From: Zunongwangia atlantica 22II14-10F7
GTDB lineage: Bacteria; Bacteroidota; Bacteroidia; Flavobacteriales; Flavobacteriaceae
Direction of reading: 5' to 3'
Assembly (NCBI RefSeq): GCF_002094855.1
Contig: NZ_ARYN01000013.1
Location: 118,377-182,376, forward strand
DNA length: 64,000 bases
Under the pieces are notes generated by a model. The model did no database searches and was not told the origin of the DNA. It saw nothing but the letters and a program-made list of their open reading frames with translations. The number at the start of each line of letters is the position of its first letter. Positions within the stretch are counted from its first letter, which is position 1. The translations under genes and the position numbers were made by a program. Positions 18,801-27,060 of this stretch are shown piece by piece.

Positions 18801-19041
18801 ACCTGCCATCCATATCGGTTATAGCTCCTCTATTGGCTACCCCTTTTATCATAACATTAACCCCAGGAACTCCTAGATTATCTTCTGAAGACGTCACTGT
18901 ACCACTTATGGTAATTTCCTGCTCCTGAAATTCTTCCACTTTTAGTTCTGCTCCGTAAAACGGAACCAAAAACAAGAATTCAAACAACAAAATTATGGAC
19001 AACCATCTTAGATAGTCCGGACATTGTATTTCTGTTTTCAT
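15889..19041 (-). CDS. SusC/RagA family TonB-dependent transporter (first pair, XusA-like)
   Basis: 1050-residue outer-membrane transporter and first gene of the xylan-type operon. The order is: signal segment (about 1-32), CarboxypepD_reg-like domain (about 43-125, ITISGTVTSSEDNLGVPGVN ... VYSFIGYKTVERKV), plug with RPLILVDGIERSM and ISVLKDASATAVYGVRGANG, then a barrel ending in RRITFGFDVNF. The family imports oligosaccharides of about six sugars or more into the periplasm using TonB energy. It is followed by its SusD at 11 nt. A perfect LacI-type palindrome 56 nt upstream of the ATG is the probable control point. The substrate call, xylan, rests on the SusC-SusD-SusC-SusD-DUF1735-GH10 order. 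Confidence 0.93.
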   Translation of the reverse strand: MKTEIQCPDYLRWLSIILLFEFLFLVPFYGAELKVEEFQEQEITISGTVTSSEDNLGVPGVNVMIKGVANRGAITDMDGRYTIEVPVGATLVYSFIGYKTVERKVNNQTEINVVLEIDQDSLGEVIIVGYGRQEKASVVGSISQTTGENLQRTGGVTNIGAALTGQLPGVVTTSSTGLPGSEDPNIYIRGQTSWNNSRPLILVDGIERSMNDVAISSVESISVLKDASATAVYGVRGANGVILITTKRGKQGKASINVRANTIVKTASRLPAKYDSYDALMLRNQSIERELSVSPVSWEDYRPLGIIDKYRYPADLTEAERYPNVDWEDVLFQDYALSHNASVNVAGGTELVRYFAAVDYLSEGDLFKIVDNDQGYQPGFRFDRINVRSNLDFDLTKTTVFSTNLFGSNGVQKTPWDFSGNGPWAAAYRTAPDAMLPYYTSTNTYGFYFPHDANQPNSYRDLARAGFEKQTQAKITADFRLKQSLDFITDGLTLEGLYSYDNTFREVDRGVNDGAFQNIQRMWVNPDTGEIIYNLPIDASTQLDFVDQRLWGTNAGSVALGSTYRRQYYSGRLNYLGDFGLHSVTLLGLFSREKYATGSEFSHFREDWVFRGTYNYDYRYFLEFNGAYNGSEKFGPKNRFAFFPSVSGGWMLSNESFMKPLDFINTFKIRASWGRIGDDSVGGRWLYADQWNYGGSSILGRLSSNESPYTYFRNTSMGNPDISWETVEKKNIGVDFSLLDGLISGSFDYFNDHRTDILIGGGSRAIPSFFGGSAPTGNLGEVKSSGYEFALNLSKDLNSDLTVWANINMTHAENEIVFADDPQLYPGYQKSAGYSIGQNTSYLDSGYLTSWDEVLGSTPRQINDNVKLPGDYNIIDFNGDGIIDSYDQAPYGYTGVPQNTFSSMLGVDWKGFNFSMQFYGVSNVTREVFFPTFSESNNNAYVEGDYWTIKDGGDVPLPRWLAPKGNEAVGTRYIYDGSYLRLKTAELGYTFRDGWIESIGMNSCKFYLSGNNLFLWTKMPDDRESNFSGNSRGGAYPTMRRITFGFDVNF

Positions 19042-19096
19042 ATGATATTTTCTTAGTATTAGTTAAAAGATCCAGAAATTCATGAATTCGATCTTT

Positions 19097-19114
19097 TTCG
19101 AAAACGTTTTCGAA
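19097..19114. promoter_or_regulatory. LacI-type operator palindrome upstream of the xylan-type PUL
   Basis: TTCGAAAACGTTTTCGAA is a perfect 18-bp palindrome with a central CG, the form of LacI/GalR-family operators. It lies 56 nt upstream of the first susC ATG (19041). A weaker half-palindrome with AAGCGCTT core is at 19180-19187. No LacI-family gene is in this window, so the regulator would act in trans. Confidence 0.65.
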
Positions 19115-19203
19115 TGCTGATTAAAATAAGAAGTATGAATTCCATAGATAAAATTCAAGCTATTAGCTAAACTTCGTTTAAGCGCTTTTGGCCATTTTCG
19201 TAT

Positions 19204-19220
19204 TGATTGAGAATCAATCA
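19204..19220. repeat. Inverted repeat in the PUL leader region
   Basis: TGATTGA (19204-19210) and TCAATCA (19214-19220) form a perfect 7-bp inverted repeat with a 3-nt spacer. It could be a second regulator site or a small leader hairpin upstream of the first susC. The arms are short, so chance in AT-rich DNA is possible. Confidence 0.3.
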
Positions 19221-20140
19221 TAATTTCAAGTTTTAATGATTGGTTATTAGTTGACTTTTAAAAATTTCTCGATAAAATGATAAGCTTTGGCTGAAACTGG
19301 ATCAACAATTGCGATTTGTACAAATACTATCATTTATTTTGGAAAAGTTTCCCAAAGATTAATAGAGTGCGTTTCTTCTATTTTAAATGATATAAATCGA
19401 CAATTGATTTATTCATATTTTCAAAATTGTGTCACAATTACCCCTTAACATTTATATAAGAAATCAATATTTACTTTTATTAATTATTTCTTAAATAAAA
19501 TTTTGATTTAACACAATTATAATTTTTGAAGCTTATAAATGTGAATTTTATCTAAAAACTGACTTCAAATATATTTTATATGAAAATTGAATAGCTATTT
19601 ATTTGTTACAATTACTTTTCTTTATGTTACATGGGAAAAAATAATGGCAAAAAAGAGTTGATTCCACATAATTATCAATCGATTTCGTTGATATATTTAC
19701 AGAATAAATCCTTCAAAATTGATTATAATTAAATTTATACGGTCAATTATTGAGTTATTATTACCAATTACTACATCCTGTGCAAATCACAACAAGTTAA
19801 TAGCAACTATCAAATCTGGAATCCATTTGACCCGATTTTAAAAAAAATTCTAACACATGTTTAGGCTGATTTTTTTTCAAAGAGAAAAAAAGATATCCAG
19901 TTAGAGAAGAGCTTAAAAAATTTAAAAGCATCAGTAGAAATTTTAGAAATAAACCTAGAATTTCTTCTGATAGTTTTATCTGGTTATTCGAGATGTAGCT
20001 AGACATCACTGAAACCTTTGCTCATAAACAGGAAAATCTAATGTTGAAGATCTGGAAGTAAATACAAGCATCTTCAATACATATAAAAGAAAATAGATGA
20101 TATTAATAAGTCTAAACAATAGAATTATCAATACTTATTT

Positions 20141-20210
20141 AAGTAGCCTCGCCAGGAATCGAACCTAAGTATATAACTAACTAAAAAACAACAACTTAAC
20201 CACTATACTT
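20141..20210 (-). pseudogene. Decayed tRNA-like remnant
   Basis: On the minus strand the segment carries a D-arm-like stretch (GTATAGTGGTTAAG, complement of 20195-20208) and a T-arm with the standard GGTTCGATTCC (complement of 20154-20164), followed by a possible 3' acceptor strand (CGAGGCT). No matching 5' acceptor strand or anticodon stem is seen, so it is not a working tRNA. tRNA 3' ends are common integration sites, which would fit the mobile-element remains that follow. Confidence 0.3.
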
Positions 20211-20218
20211 GATTATCT

Positions 20219-20236
20219 GTTGACGATCTGTGAACT
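20219..20236 (+). repeat. Left copy of an 18-bp direct repeat around the mobile-element remains
   Basis: GTTGACGATCTGTGAACT here and GTTAACGATCTGTGAACT at 22395-22412 are identical except at one base and lie in the same orientation. They bracket a 2.16-kb block with a dead IS3 element and a group II intron tail. They could be a target or attachment-site duplication, or parts of an older repeat. Confidence 0.55.
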
Positions 20237-20651
20237 TTTGGAGAAAGATTTGATCTTTCATATATCAAATTTAATCAAAATAAATCAACTTAAATGATAA
20301 ACACCAAGAGACTTCGCTTCAAAATAAATAGCATCTCTTTCTCAAATACAACTAAAGCTTTACCTTCACTCAGCGTTTGTTATTTTACTAAATTACAATA
20401 GTAAAACCTACCACACAATTAAAAAATTGAATAGTAAATTAAAAAAACTGCCCATTGCATTTGGATTTCGAACTTTTTACGCAGTAACCTTACGATTATT
20501 TTTTGGTTCAAATATTATTGCTATCTATAATCTCAGCTAAATCAACATTTTCTTCTGCTATTGATTTTTATCGTGTAAATATTAGAATCATACACTTGAA
20601 GTACCCTGTTAGGAAAGCTTAGCTGCTAAACTAAGTTCAATTTTTCATTTA

Positions 20652-21775
20652 TCAAGCAGCATTTCTTCGTAGTTTTAAATATTGGTTAATTGGTATTTCA
20701 TTTTCTATTCTCTGGTGCCGTCTTTTATAGTTATAAAAACTAAAATAGGTGCCCAGTTGCCAGTAAAGATTTATACCAGATTCTTGAGGATTTAAGTAAA
20801 TACTTTCGTGCTTCACGTTTCTCCAAAGCCGTCCTATAAATACATTATCGATAGCTCGTCCTTTTCCATCCATACTGAGTTTGATTTTTCTTGAGAGGAC
20901 ACTATGGGTAAAGATCTCTGAAGCGAACTGGCCTCCCTGGTAGGTATTGATGATCTCAGGAGTCCCGTAGTTATCAATAGCTTCTTCTAAAATTTCTTTA
21001 CACGACTTAGCATCCACTGAATTAGATACCGACCAATTAAGAAAATAGCGGCTCTGCAGGTCTATAATCGCTACCAGATACATAAATTCTTTTTGCATGG
21101 GAATAAAAGTGATATCGATGGCCTAAACCTAATTGGGGCGATCTACAGTGAGGTTCTCCAATAAATAAGGATACACTTTATGTTCTTTATTTCGCCTGGA
21201 GGTATGTTTCCCTAGCATGATAGCTCTAAGTCCCATTACCCTCGATTAAAGTCGCTCTATGGATTTTTTATTATCTTATATCCTTTGTCGAGGATAAGCC
21301 AAATATGCATTCGTCTGACTCCTTTAAACGGATAATAGGTATAGTGTTCATCCATCAATCACATCTGTTCTAAATTGAGTTTATTCTCTCTACGCGGTTC
21401 GTAATAAAGACCACTCCGATCGATCTGCAATAGCTTACATTGTCGCTGAAGGCTAAGTTTTGAATGATCCTTGCTTATCATTGTTCTACCTTCCTCTAAA
21501 GGTTTTATCGCAAGGCGTTTTTTGAGAAATCATTCTCCACTATAAGCTTCCTACTCACCTTAGGAAGCTGGCTTTTCTTCTCCTCTTCATCTGATTTTTT
21601 TGGTTTTTCCCCTTTTTGAAAAAACAGTATCGGCCTCCTTTTGGAAAAGCCGTTTCCAGGTACCTATTTGTTGTGGAGTAATCCCAAATTTTTGTGCTAG
21701 TTCCTTAACCGTTTGACGCTCTTTCAAACCTTCAAGAACTAATTTTATTTTAAATTTGGAGGTAACTGCCTGCAT
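20652..21775 (-). pseudogene. IS3-family transposase (orfA-orfB), inactivated
   Basis: Two remnants lie in order on the minus strand. OrfA (21775-21587) is a 62-residue helix-turn-helix start with FGITPQQIGTWKRLFQKEAD. OrfB's integrase core end (21098-20652) has LVAIIDLQSRYFLNW, the GKGRAIDNVFIGRLWRNVKHE block and FYNYKRRHQRI. The gene is dead. Stop codons replace two codons just before AIDITFIP at about 21115-21130, one of them the usual Trp; the region between the two ORFs is frameshifted; and the second catalytic Asp is Tyr (NTYQGGQF instead of NSDQGSQF, residue 53 of the orfB fragment). Terminal inverted repeats were not identified. Confidence 0.85.
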
Positions 21776-21787
21776 GGCGGCAGGCAG
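21766..21787. repeat. CTGCCTGC/GCAGGCAG palindromic repeat inside orfA
   Basis: CTGCCTGC (21766-21773) and GCAGGCAG (21780-21787) form a perfect hairpin with a 6-nt loop. The GC-rich block stands out from the AT-rich surroundings. It falls at the 5' end of the IS3 orfA remnant, so the apparent orfA ATG is inside the repeat. A closely related unit sits in another IS3 remnant at 59758-59773. Confidence 0.6.
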
Positions 21788-21869
21788 GTTTTCTTCGTGC
21801 TATAGTACAGTAAAATTAAGGTTATTTTTGAAATTAACTTACGGTCCTAATTTTGGGAGGATATTCATC

Positions 21870-22352
21870 TATTGTTGTATTCGATTAGACTAAAGTAACC
21901 TTTGATATTTAAGCCTTCTACGGTAATGGTACTACGCAAAATAGGATTCTGGAACTAACTGCCCATCCGTTCATTTTGGTAAGGCTCCAGCATAGGCGTG
22001 ATCATAGTCAATCCTCAAGAGAATCAGGTTTTTCCGTTATTGCTAGGGCTTTTTCCAGTGATGCCAGATGCAATACCTTAAACGATTCCTCAGCCATTCT
22101 TCTAGCTCTTTAAGCTTTCCCTGAATGGATGCAGATTTGAAATAATTTATCCAGCCTCGGACCAACAAGTTAATTCGTAGGACACGTTCTTCAAAACTCG
22201 CGGGTATCATCTTTTTGGTTAGGTATTTAAGCTTTGCTTTAAACTCCTTCCTCTTTAACGATCCAGCCTCCAGTTGTTACTTGCTTTTTCGCCCTTTCTT
22301 ATAGGTTGCACAAAACAAAACCTTAATACCTCAAGGGCAGAAGGATTCAAAA
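21870..22352 (-). pseudogene. Group II intron reverse transcriptase/maturase, C-terminal remnant
   Basis: The minus-strand frame at 22255-22043 reads KRKEFKAKLKYLTKKMIPAS, then LLVRGWINYFKSAS, GKLKELEEWLRNRLR and CIWHHWKKP. This is the group II intron maturase (GIIM, domain X) pattern GWxNYF...LExWxRxRLRxxxWxxWKKP. The same frame continues upstream with an interrupting stop (ATYKKGRKSK, stop, QLEAGSLKR). Downstream pieces resembling the usual DYDHAYAGA...GWAVSSRIL tail are in shifted frames. The reverse transcriptase domain is missing. No intron RNA domain V hairpin was recognised, so only the protein tail is claimed. Confidence 0.75.
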
Positions 22353-22394
22353 CCCTTCATTCCCTGCAGTAAATTCAAGACTATTAAATTTTAT

Positions 22395-22412
22395 GTTAAC
22401 GATCTGTGAACT
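22395..22412 (+). repeat. Right copy of the 18-bp direct repeat
   Basis: Partner of the copy at 20219-20236, one mismatch (G to A at the fourth base). It lies just after the group II intron remnant and about 108 nt before the end of the TonB-dependent receptor gene that starts the next region. Confidence 0.55.
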
Positions 22413-22520
22413 GGTCTTTTTTCGTCACTGTAAATTTATTAATTTTCACTTTAAAATAAAACATTTCTCGTACTAGAAATAAAAAGAACCAACTATCTAT
22501 CAAATAGTTATAAAAACACC

Positions 22521-24992
22521 TTAAAATTCTCTTTTCCCAAATTCACTTTCTATAAATCTCGATTCATTTTTATTATTATTAAAGGAATAGGTAAGGTTTA
22601 AGCGGATTATATCCACTTCATACACATAATTTGTCGTGGTATAAAATTCTCCCGGCCGGGCGGTGGTTATACTTTGTTCATTTGAATTTAATAGGCCCAG
22701 GTCGATATTCTGCCATTGGAAAGAAGCTGTTAATTGGTCATTAAGAAAACTCTTTTGAAAGCTTAAATTAGGAGAATAGAACCTGGAATCTTCACCCTGG
22801 GCCGTATTATGATCGGATAAATAATTAAAAGTAAATTGCAAACTGGTTCCCGGAGAAAACCGGTAAGTTGAATTTGCATTTATCGAATATATCCAGCTAT
22901 CGTTATCGATCCTCTGATTATCAAATGTACCTTCAATAGCGTTATGATATACGTTTGCCCCAATAAAATTTGTCCATTTTTCTACCGGTTTTAATTCAGC
23001 TCCAATTTCTAATCCCACGGCTTTTTCCCGGCCTACATTTGAATAAATTCGGTTAAGTATGGTATCGTTATAAACCGTATTCACCCTGTTTACCAGGTTC
23101 TCTACATTTCTATAATAAAGGGTTCCAAAAATGGAATTTCCACCTTTAAGAGGTTTTTCAATCCCTAATTCTACAATATCTACAAATTCTGGTAATAAAG
23201 TAGGATCTCCCTGTTCTAAAGTTTCAGAATGCTCTCTCTCCGGAAAAGGATTCATCTTAAAGGTAGTGGTTCGTTCTACTCGTTTGCTGTAAGCTGCTTT
23301 GACTTTCAAATCGTTTTTAAATGTGTATTGAAGCGAAGCCGAGGGAAAAAGTTTAAAATAATCGTAATAATAAGTAGTATCCAAATCTCCTGTTTTGTCA
23401 CTTAAATCTAATTCCCTATCGGCTAATTCTGCTCTTAGCCCGGCGGCATATTCCCAGTTATCTCTGGAACCTGTAAGCTGCCCGTAGGCCGAATGAAGCT
23501 TTCTTCTTAGGTTGACCTCACTTGAAAATTCGGGAACAAGTTCAAAATCCTCATTTTCATTTTCTCTTCGTTCATATACAAAATCGCCGGTATGATCCAG
23601 GTTCCGAAACTGGTAACCAGTTTCCAGTTGCCCAATAGATAGCGGCTTTAGTTTATAGTCTATTTGTGCCCTAATACCGTGTAAAGGATTATCGTTGGTA
23701 TTATATTCATTCTGAAGTAATTCAGAGGTGTCGGGATAGCCTAAATTTCGATTGGTGGTTGGGCCACCCAACATGGTATATTCATATAAAAAAGAAGAGG
23801 ATAACTCCGATTTATTATCGAAAGTATGACTGTAATCTATACTTCCCAAAGCAAAATCGCTTCTTCTAATTCTTAAGTTCTCATTAAAATACTGGAAAGT
23901 GCTTACCCGCTCTCCCCCTTCGGCTGGCGTAATTTTATGATTATCGTAGTATAAAATATCTGCGGTTCGGTCTTTAGAACGTTTTCCTGCATAAAAACCA
24001 AGAGAAAGAGCATTTTTATTATCGGGAAGATAATCTAAGGTAAAGCGTCCTGAAATATTTTCCTCATCAAAACTTCGCTCCCCATCTGAAGGAAACCGGG
24101 TTAAGGTATCGTTGATAATAGTAAAAACATCACCTTCTCTTCTTCCGTTGATATCATTATGCAAGTAACTAGTTCCTAAGGATATATTCCACTTTTCCTT
24201 ACGCACATTATAGGTGATATCGGCACCATAGCGCTGTGGATTTTCTGAATTATCGTATGGCTCGATACTGGGAAGTCCGGCCATAACATTTATTTGGGTA
24301 AAAGCTCCTTCAGCAGCTCCTTTTTTAGTAATAATATTTAAGATTCCAGCTTTACCCTCGGGATCATATTTAGCTGAAGGTGCAGTAATAACTTCAACCC
24401 GTTCTACGGCATTGGCAGGCAATTGACCTAAAATGCCAGCCGCATCACCCTGGGTTGGGCGCCCGTTTAAAAGCACCTCAAAACCACTGCTTCCTCTTAC
24501 ATTAATTTCGCCTAATCCATTTACACTTATAGAAGGTAAATTGCGAAGTATATCGGTAGCGGTACCTCCTTTACTATTCTGAAACTTAACAGCACTATAA
24601 ACCTGGCGGTCTACTTTATTCAGTACCGTAGCACTCCCTGCCGTAATCATTACTTCTTCTAAAAACTCATCAGACGGACTTATAAGAACTTCACCAATAG
24701 CTATTTCCTGGTTACGGCGGGTAACCTTTATACCTTCTATGGTTTTAGGTTTGTATCCCATAAATGAAGCTTCAAGATAGTAAGTTCCTTTAGGCACACC
24801 CTGTAGTTCAAATACTCCTGCCTCATCGGTAACCATTCCTTCTACCAGTTCATTTTCATTATTGAATAAAGTAATGCTGGCATATGGTAATTTCTCGTTA
24901 CTGGTGCTGTCTATTAAAGTTCCGGTTATTTGACTAAATCCTTTTACACTCACTAGTATAAAAAGCAAAAAGCAAATTTGATTTTTAAACAT
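22521..24992 (-). CDS. TonB-dependent receptor, outer-membrane beta-barrel family (non-SusC)
   Basis: About 823 residues. The ATG at 24992 gives MFKNQICFLLFILVSVKGFSQ, a good Sec signal, and is preferred over the in-frame start 36 nt upstream. The domain order is a CarboxypepD_reg-like beta-sandwich (about 22-105, GTLIDSTSNEKLPYASITLF), a plug (about 115-220, RQVYSAVKFQ ... VNGLGEINVRGSSGFEVLLN), then a barrel of the OMP_b-brl_3 type. It is not a SusC; the SusC plug signature is absent. Its substrate is unknown. An AraC-type regulator lies 66 nt upstream on the same strand, so receptor and regulator may be co-expressed. Copper, peptide or oligosaccharide substrates are all possible for this family. 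Confidence 0.85.
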   Translation of the reverse strand: MFKNQICFLLFILVSVKGFSQITGTLIDSTSNEKLPYASITLFNNENELVEGMVTDEAGVFELQGVPKGTYYLEASFMGYKPKTIEGIKVTRRNQEIAIGEVLISPSDEFLEEVMITAGSATVLNKVDRQVYSAVKFQNSKGGTATDILRNLPSISVNGLGEINVRGSSGFEVLLNGRPTQGDAAGILGQLPANAVERVEVITAPSAKYDPEGKAGILNIITKKGAAEGAFTQINVMAGLPSIEPYDNSENPQRYGADITYNVRKEKWNISLGTSYLHNDINGRREGDVFTIINDTLTRFPSDGERSFDEENISGRFTLDYLPDNKNALSLGFYAGKRSKDRTADILYYDNHKITPAEGGERVSTFQYFNENLRIRRSDFALGSIDYSHTFDNKSELSSSFLYEYTMLGGPTTNRNLGYPDTSELLQNEYNTNDNPLHGIRAQIDYKLKPLSIGQLETGYQFRNLDHTGDFVYERRENENEDFELVPEFSSEVNLRRKLHSAYGQLTGSRDNWEYAAGLRAELADRELDLSDKTGDLDTTYYYDYFKLFPSASLQYTFKNDLKVKAAYSKRVERTTTFKMNPFPEREHSETLEQGDPTLLPEFVDIVELGIEKPLKGGNSIFGTLYYRNVENLVNRVNTVYNDTILNRIYSNVGREKAVGLEIGAELKPVEKWTNFIGANVYHNAIEGTFDNQRIDNDSWIYSINANSTYRFSPGTSLQFTFNYLSDHNTAQGEDSRFYSPNLSFQKSFLNDQLTASFQWQNIDLGLLNSNEQSITTARPGEFYTTTNYVYEVDIIRLNLTYSFNNNKNESRFIESEFGKREF

Positions 24993-25058
24993 AAAATATA
25001 GATTTTCAGGTATAATTTGAGGTTGCAAATTTATCTTACAGTTCCTGTAGAAAATTGT

Positions 25059-25901
25059 TTATTTGAAAAAAGAATAGTAATTATCGTTTTTGTTCCGATA
25101 TTTTAAGGGAGTAAGCCGATTGTGTTGCTTAAAATACTTTATAAAATATGAGGCATCTTTAAAATGAAGCTTATAAGCTATTTCTGAGATATCCAAATTT
25201 GAATATAATAAGAGTCTTTTTGCTTCCTTATTTATGTAAATAGCAATTACTTCAGAGGCTGTGAGCGAAAAATGCTTTTTACAAAAAGAGTTTAAGTTCT
25301 GAGGACTCATTTGTAATTGTTCCGCATAATAAGCTACTTCATTTCTGGGATTAGTTTGAAGGTGGTTAATAAATTCCATTGCTTGAGCATTAGAATGGCT
25401 TAATAAACCAACATCGGCATCTTTTAGGATATTAAATAATAAAGCTTTTAACAAGCTTTCATTTAATTCATTTAATTCTACAGGAGCATTTAGATTGGGT
25501 TCCGTTAACATTTCAAATAAATAATTAATATGCTTGCTTCTTTTATGCAAACAAAGGCAATTTATTTTCTGAACTGATTTTAAAAGGAAAACCAATTGTT
25601 TATCTTTTACATCATCTAAAAAAGTTTCTTTGAATATTGCCACATAACCTTTGGGATTCTCTTCAAGCTCCCAATAGTGTACTTGATCTTTTTCAATAAA
25701 AGAAATACAGGGAGCATCTATTCTATAAGCCTTTGAATCGATATAATGCGTACCCCTGGCATCTTCAAAATAAACAATTTCCAGGTATTTATTATGTTTA
25801 TGCGGTCTGGTTCGCGTTTTCGAGGTATCAAAAACTGCTATTTTATAATTACTATGATGGCTTATTTTATCGTTTATTCTTATTGAATCGTATCCCCTCA
25901 T
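25059..25901 (-). CDS. AraC family transcriptional regulator
   Basis: 280 residues, with an N-terminal cupin-like sensing domain (about 20-100, TRTRPHKHNKYLEIVYFEDA and APCISFIEKDQVHYWEL) and a C-terminal double helix-turn-helix (about 170-275). The second helix-turn-helix shows the AraC signature LDISEIAYKLHFKDASYFIKYFKQHNRLTPLKYR. There is no signal peptide or membrane segment. It starts 15 nt after the FGE gene stop and precedes the TonB-dependent receptor, all on the minus strand. It likely controls this downstream block, or the receptor. The ligand is unknown. Confidence 0.88.
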   Translation of the reverse strand: MRGYDSIRINDKISHHSNYKIAVFDTSKTRTRPHKHNKYLEIVYFEDARGTHYIDSKAYRIDAPCISFIEKDQVHYWELEENPKGYVAIFKETFLDDVKDKQLVFLLKSVQKINCLCLHKRSKHINYLFEMLTEPNLNAPVELNELNESLLKALLFNILKDADVGLLSHSNAQAMEFINHLQTNPRNEVAYYAEQLQMSPQNLNSFCKKHFSLTASEVIAIYINKEAKRLLLYSNLDISEIAYKLHFKDASYFIKYFKQHNRLTPLKYRNKNDNYYSFFK

Positions 25902-25916
25902 ACTATGGAATCTTTC

Positions 25917-27038
25917 CTATTCCTTAACCATTTCAGGAACGGCTACTGTTCTAAAGCCCAAATGTTCCTGGGAAGAATCAAGAGAATTTGCCATTCTTGC
26001 CGATGGTCTAAAACTGGCACAATAGGAAGCGTGGCACAAATAAGAACCACCCTTAATAACTTTTTCTTTCATATAGGGATGGTTATTAGGATTGTAGGAT
26101 TCACTGGCTCCGGCAGGGTTTTTAGTCACTCCCTCACCGCTTTGTGACTGGTAATAATTGGTGTTATACCAGTCGGAGGTAAACTCCCAAACATTTCCTG
26201 CCATATCAAACAATCCATATCCGTTTGGCGGATAGCTTTTTACTGGCGCTTTATTTTCAAAACCATCGGCCTGGGTATTTTCTGTAGGGAATTCTCCTTC
26301 CCAGGTATTCGCCCGTTCCGCTAATACTTCTTTATCATTACCCCAGGAGAAAATGGCATCTTCCAGTCCGCCTTTAGCAGCCCATTCCCATTCTGCTTCG
26401 GTAGGCAGTCTTCTTCCAGCCCACTCGCAGTAGGCCTGGGCATCTTCATAAGCTATATGTACCACAGGAAAATCATCTTTTCCTTCAAGGTTACTATCGG
26501 GGCCTTCGGGATGTTTCCAGCTAGCTCCTATCTTCCATTCCCACCATTGTGAATAATCATAAAGGTTAGGAACACTGCTTTTGGTTTTCTTAAAAATAAG
26601 CGAACCAGGTTGTAAAATAGAATCGTGGGGTTTTGGAGTTCCAGCAGGAAGTTGTTTTTTCATTTCCTCCCATTCTATTTCCCTTTCGGCAACCGTTACA
26701 TAACCGGTAGATTCCACAAATTCCCGAAATTCTGCATTGGTTACCTCTGTTTTATCCATAAAAAAACCATCTACGGCCACCTTATGGTTAGGATTTTCGT
26801 GCTTCATAGCCATTTCATCACCCGCTACGGCACCCTGAGAAAATTGCCCTCCGGGAATCCAGACCATCCCTTCCGGAGTTTCGATTTCATCGAGTTTTTC
26901 GGTTAAAACCTCAACCTTCTGTGGTTGGGAAGTTTCATCGGTTTTTGAATTTGTACTACTATTGGTCTCTTTATCTTTGCAGCCAAATAAACAAACAAGA
27001 GTAAAACCTATTAAATTTTTTTTTGTGTTAATATTCAT
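25917..27038 (-). CDS. Formylglycine-generating enzyme family lipoprotein (sulfatase-activating)
   Basis: 373 residues, lipobox VCLFGC (Cys20), then an FGE/SUMF1 domain (about 57-368, MVWIPGGQFSQGA ... EHLGFRTV). Both active-site cysteines of true FGEs are present in the motif GGSYLCHASYC (Cys335 and Cys340, five apart, as in human FGE Cys336/Cys341). Other landmarks are RRLPTEAEWEWAAKGG and GLFDMAGNVWEFTSDW. FGEs oxidise the sulfatase-motif Cys to formylglycine, so this gene fits the Cys-type S1 sulfatases of the PUL. The lipoprotein signal is unusual, because bacterial FGEs often act in the cytoplasm before export. Many lipoprotein SUMF1-like proteins lack the cysteines; this one does not. 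Confidence 0.85.
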   Translation of the reverse strand: MNINTKKNLIGFTLVCLFGCKDKETNSSTNSKTDETSQPQKVEVLTEKLDEIETPEGMVWIPGGQFSQGAVAGDEMAMKHENPNHKVAVDGFFMDKTEVTNAEFREFVESTGYVTVAEREIEWEEMKKQLPAGTPKPHDSILQPGSLIFKKTKSSVPNLYDYSQWWEWKIGASWKHPEGPDSNLEGKDDFPVVHIAYEDAQAYCEWAGRRLPTEAEWEWAAKGGLEDAIFSWGNDKEVLAERANTWEGEFPTENTQADGFENKAPVKSYPPNGYGLFDMAGNVWEFTSDWYNTNYYQSQSGEGVTKNPAGASESYNPNNHPYMKEKVIKGGSYLCHASYCASFRPSARMANSLDSSQEHLGFRTVAVPEMVKE

Positions 27039-27060
27039 TATTGATTAGTTTTTTATATAC

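Larger units (their letters stand above)
19042..20140. other. AT-rich non-coding stretch upstream of the xylan-type PUL
   Basis: About 1.1 kb without a convincing gene. It holds the LacI-type palindrome (19097-19114), the small inverted repeat (19204-19220) and the leader of the first susC. A 70-codon minus-strand ORF (19797-20009) has a biased, low-complexity composition and no recognisable family. Beyond position 19300 I see only AT-rich DNA. Confidence 0.5.

Noticed and set aside
19566..19573. TATATTTG (minus) as promoter of the xylan-type PUL
   Set aside because: It fits TAnnTTTG but is over 500 nt from the gene with no TTG at the -33 distance.
19797..20009. 70-codon minus-strand ORF in the non-coding region before the xylan-type PUL
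   Set aside because: Biased AT-rich composition, no recognisable family and no neighbour context; probably chance.
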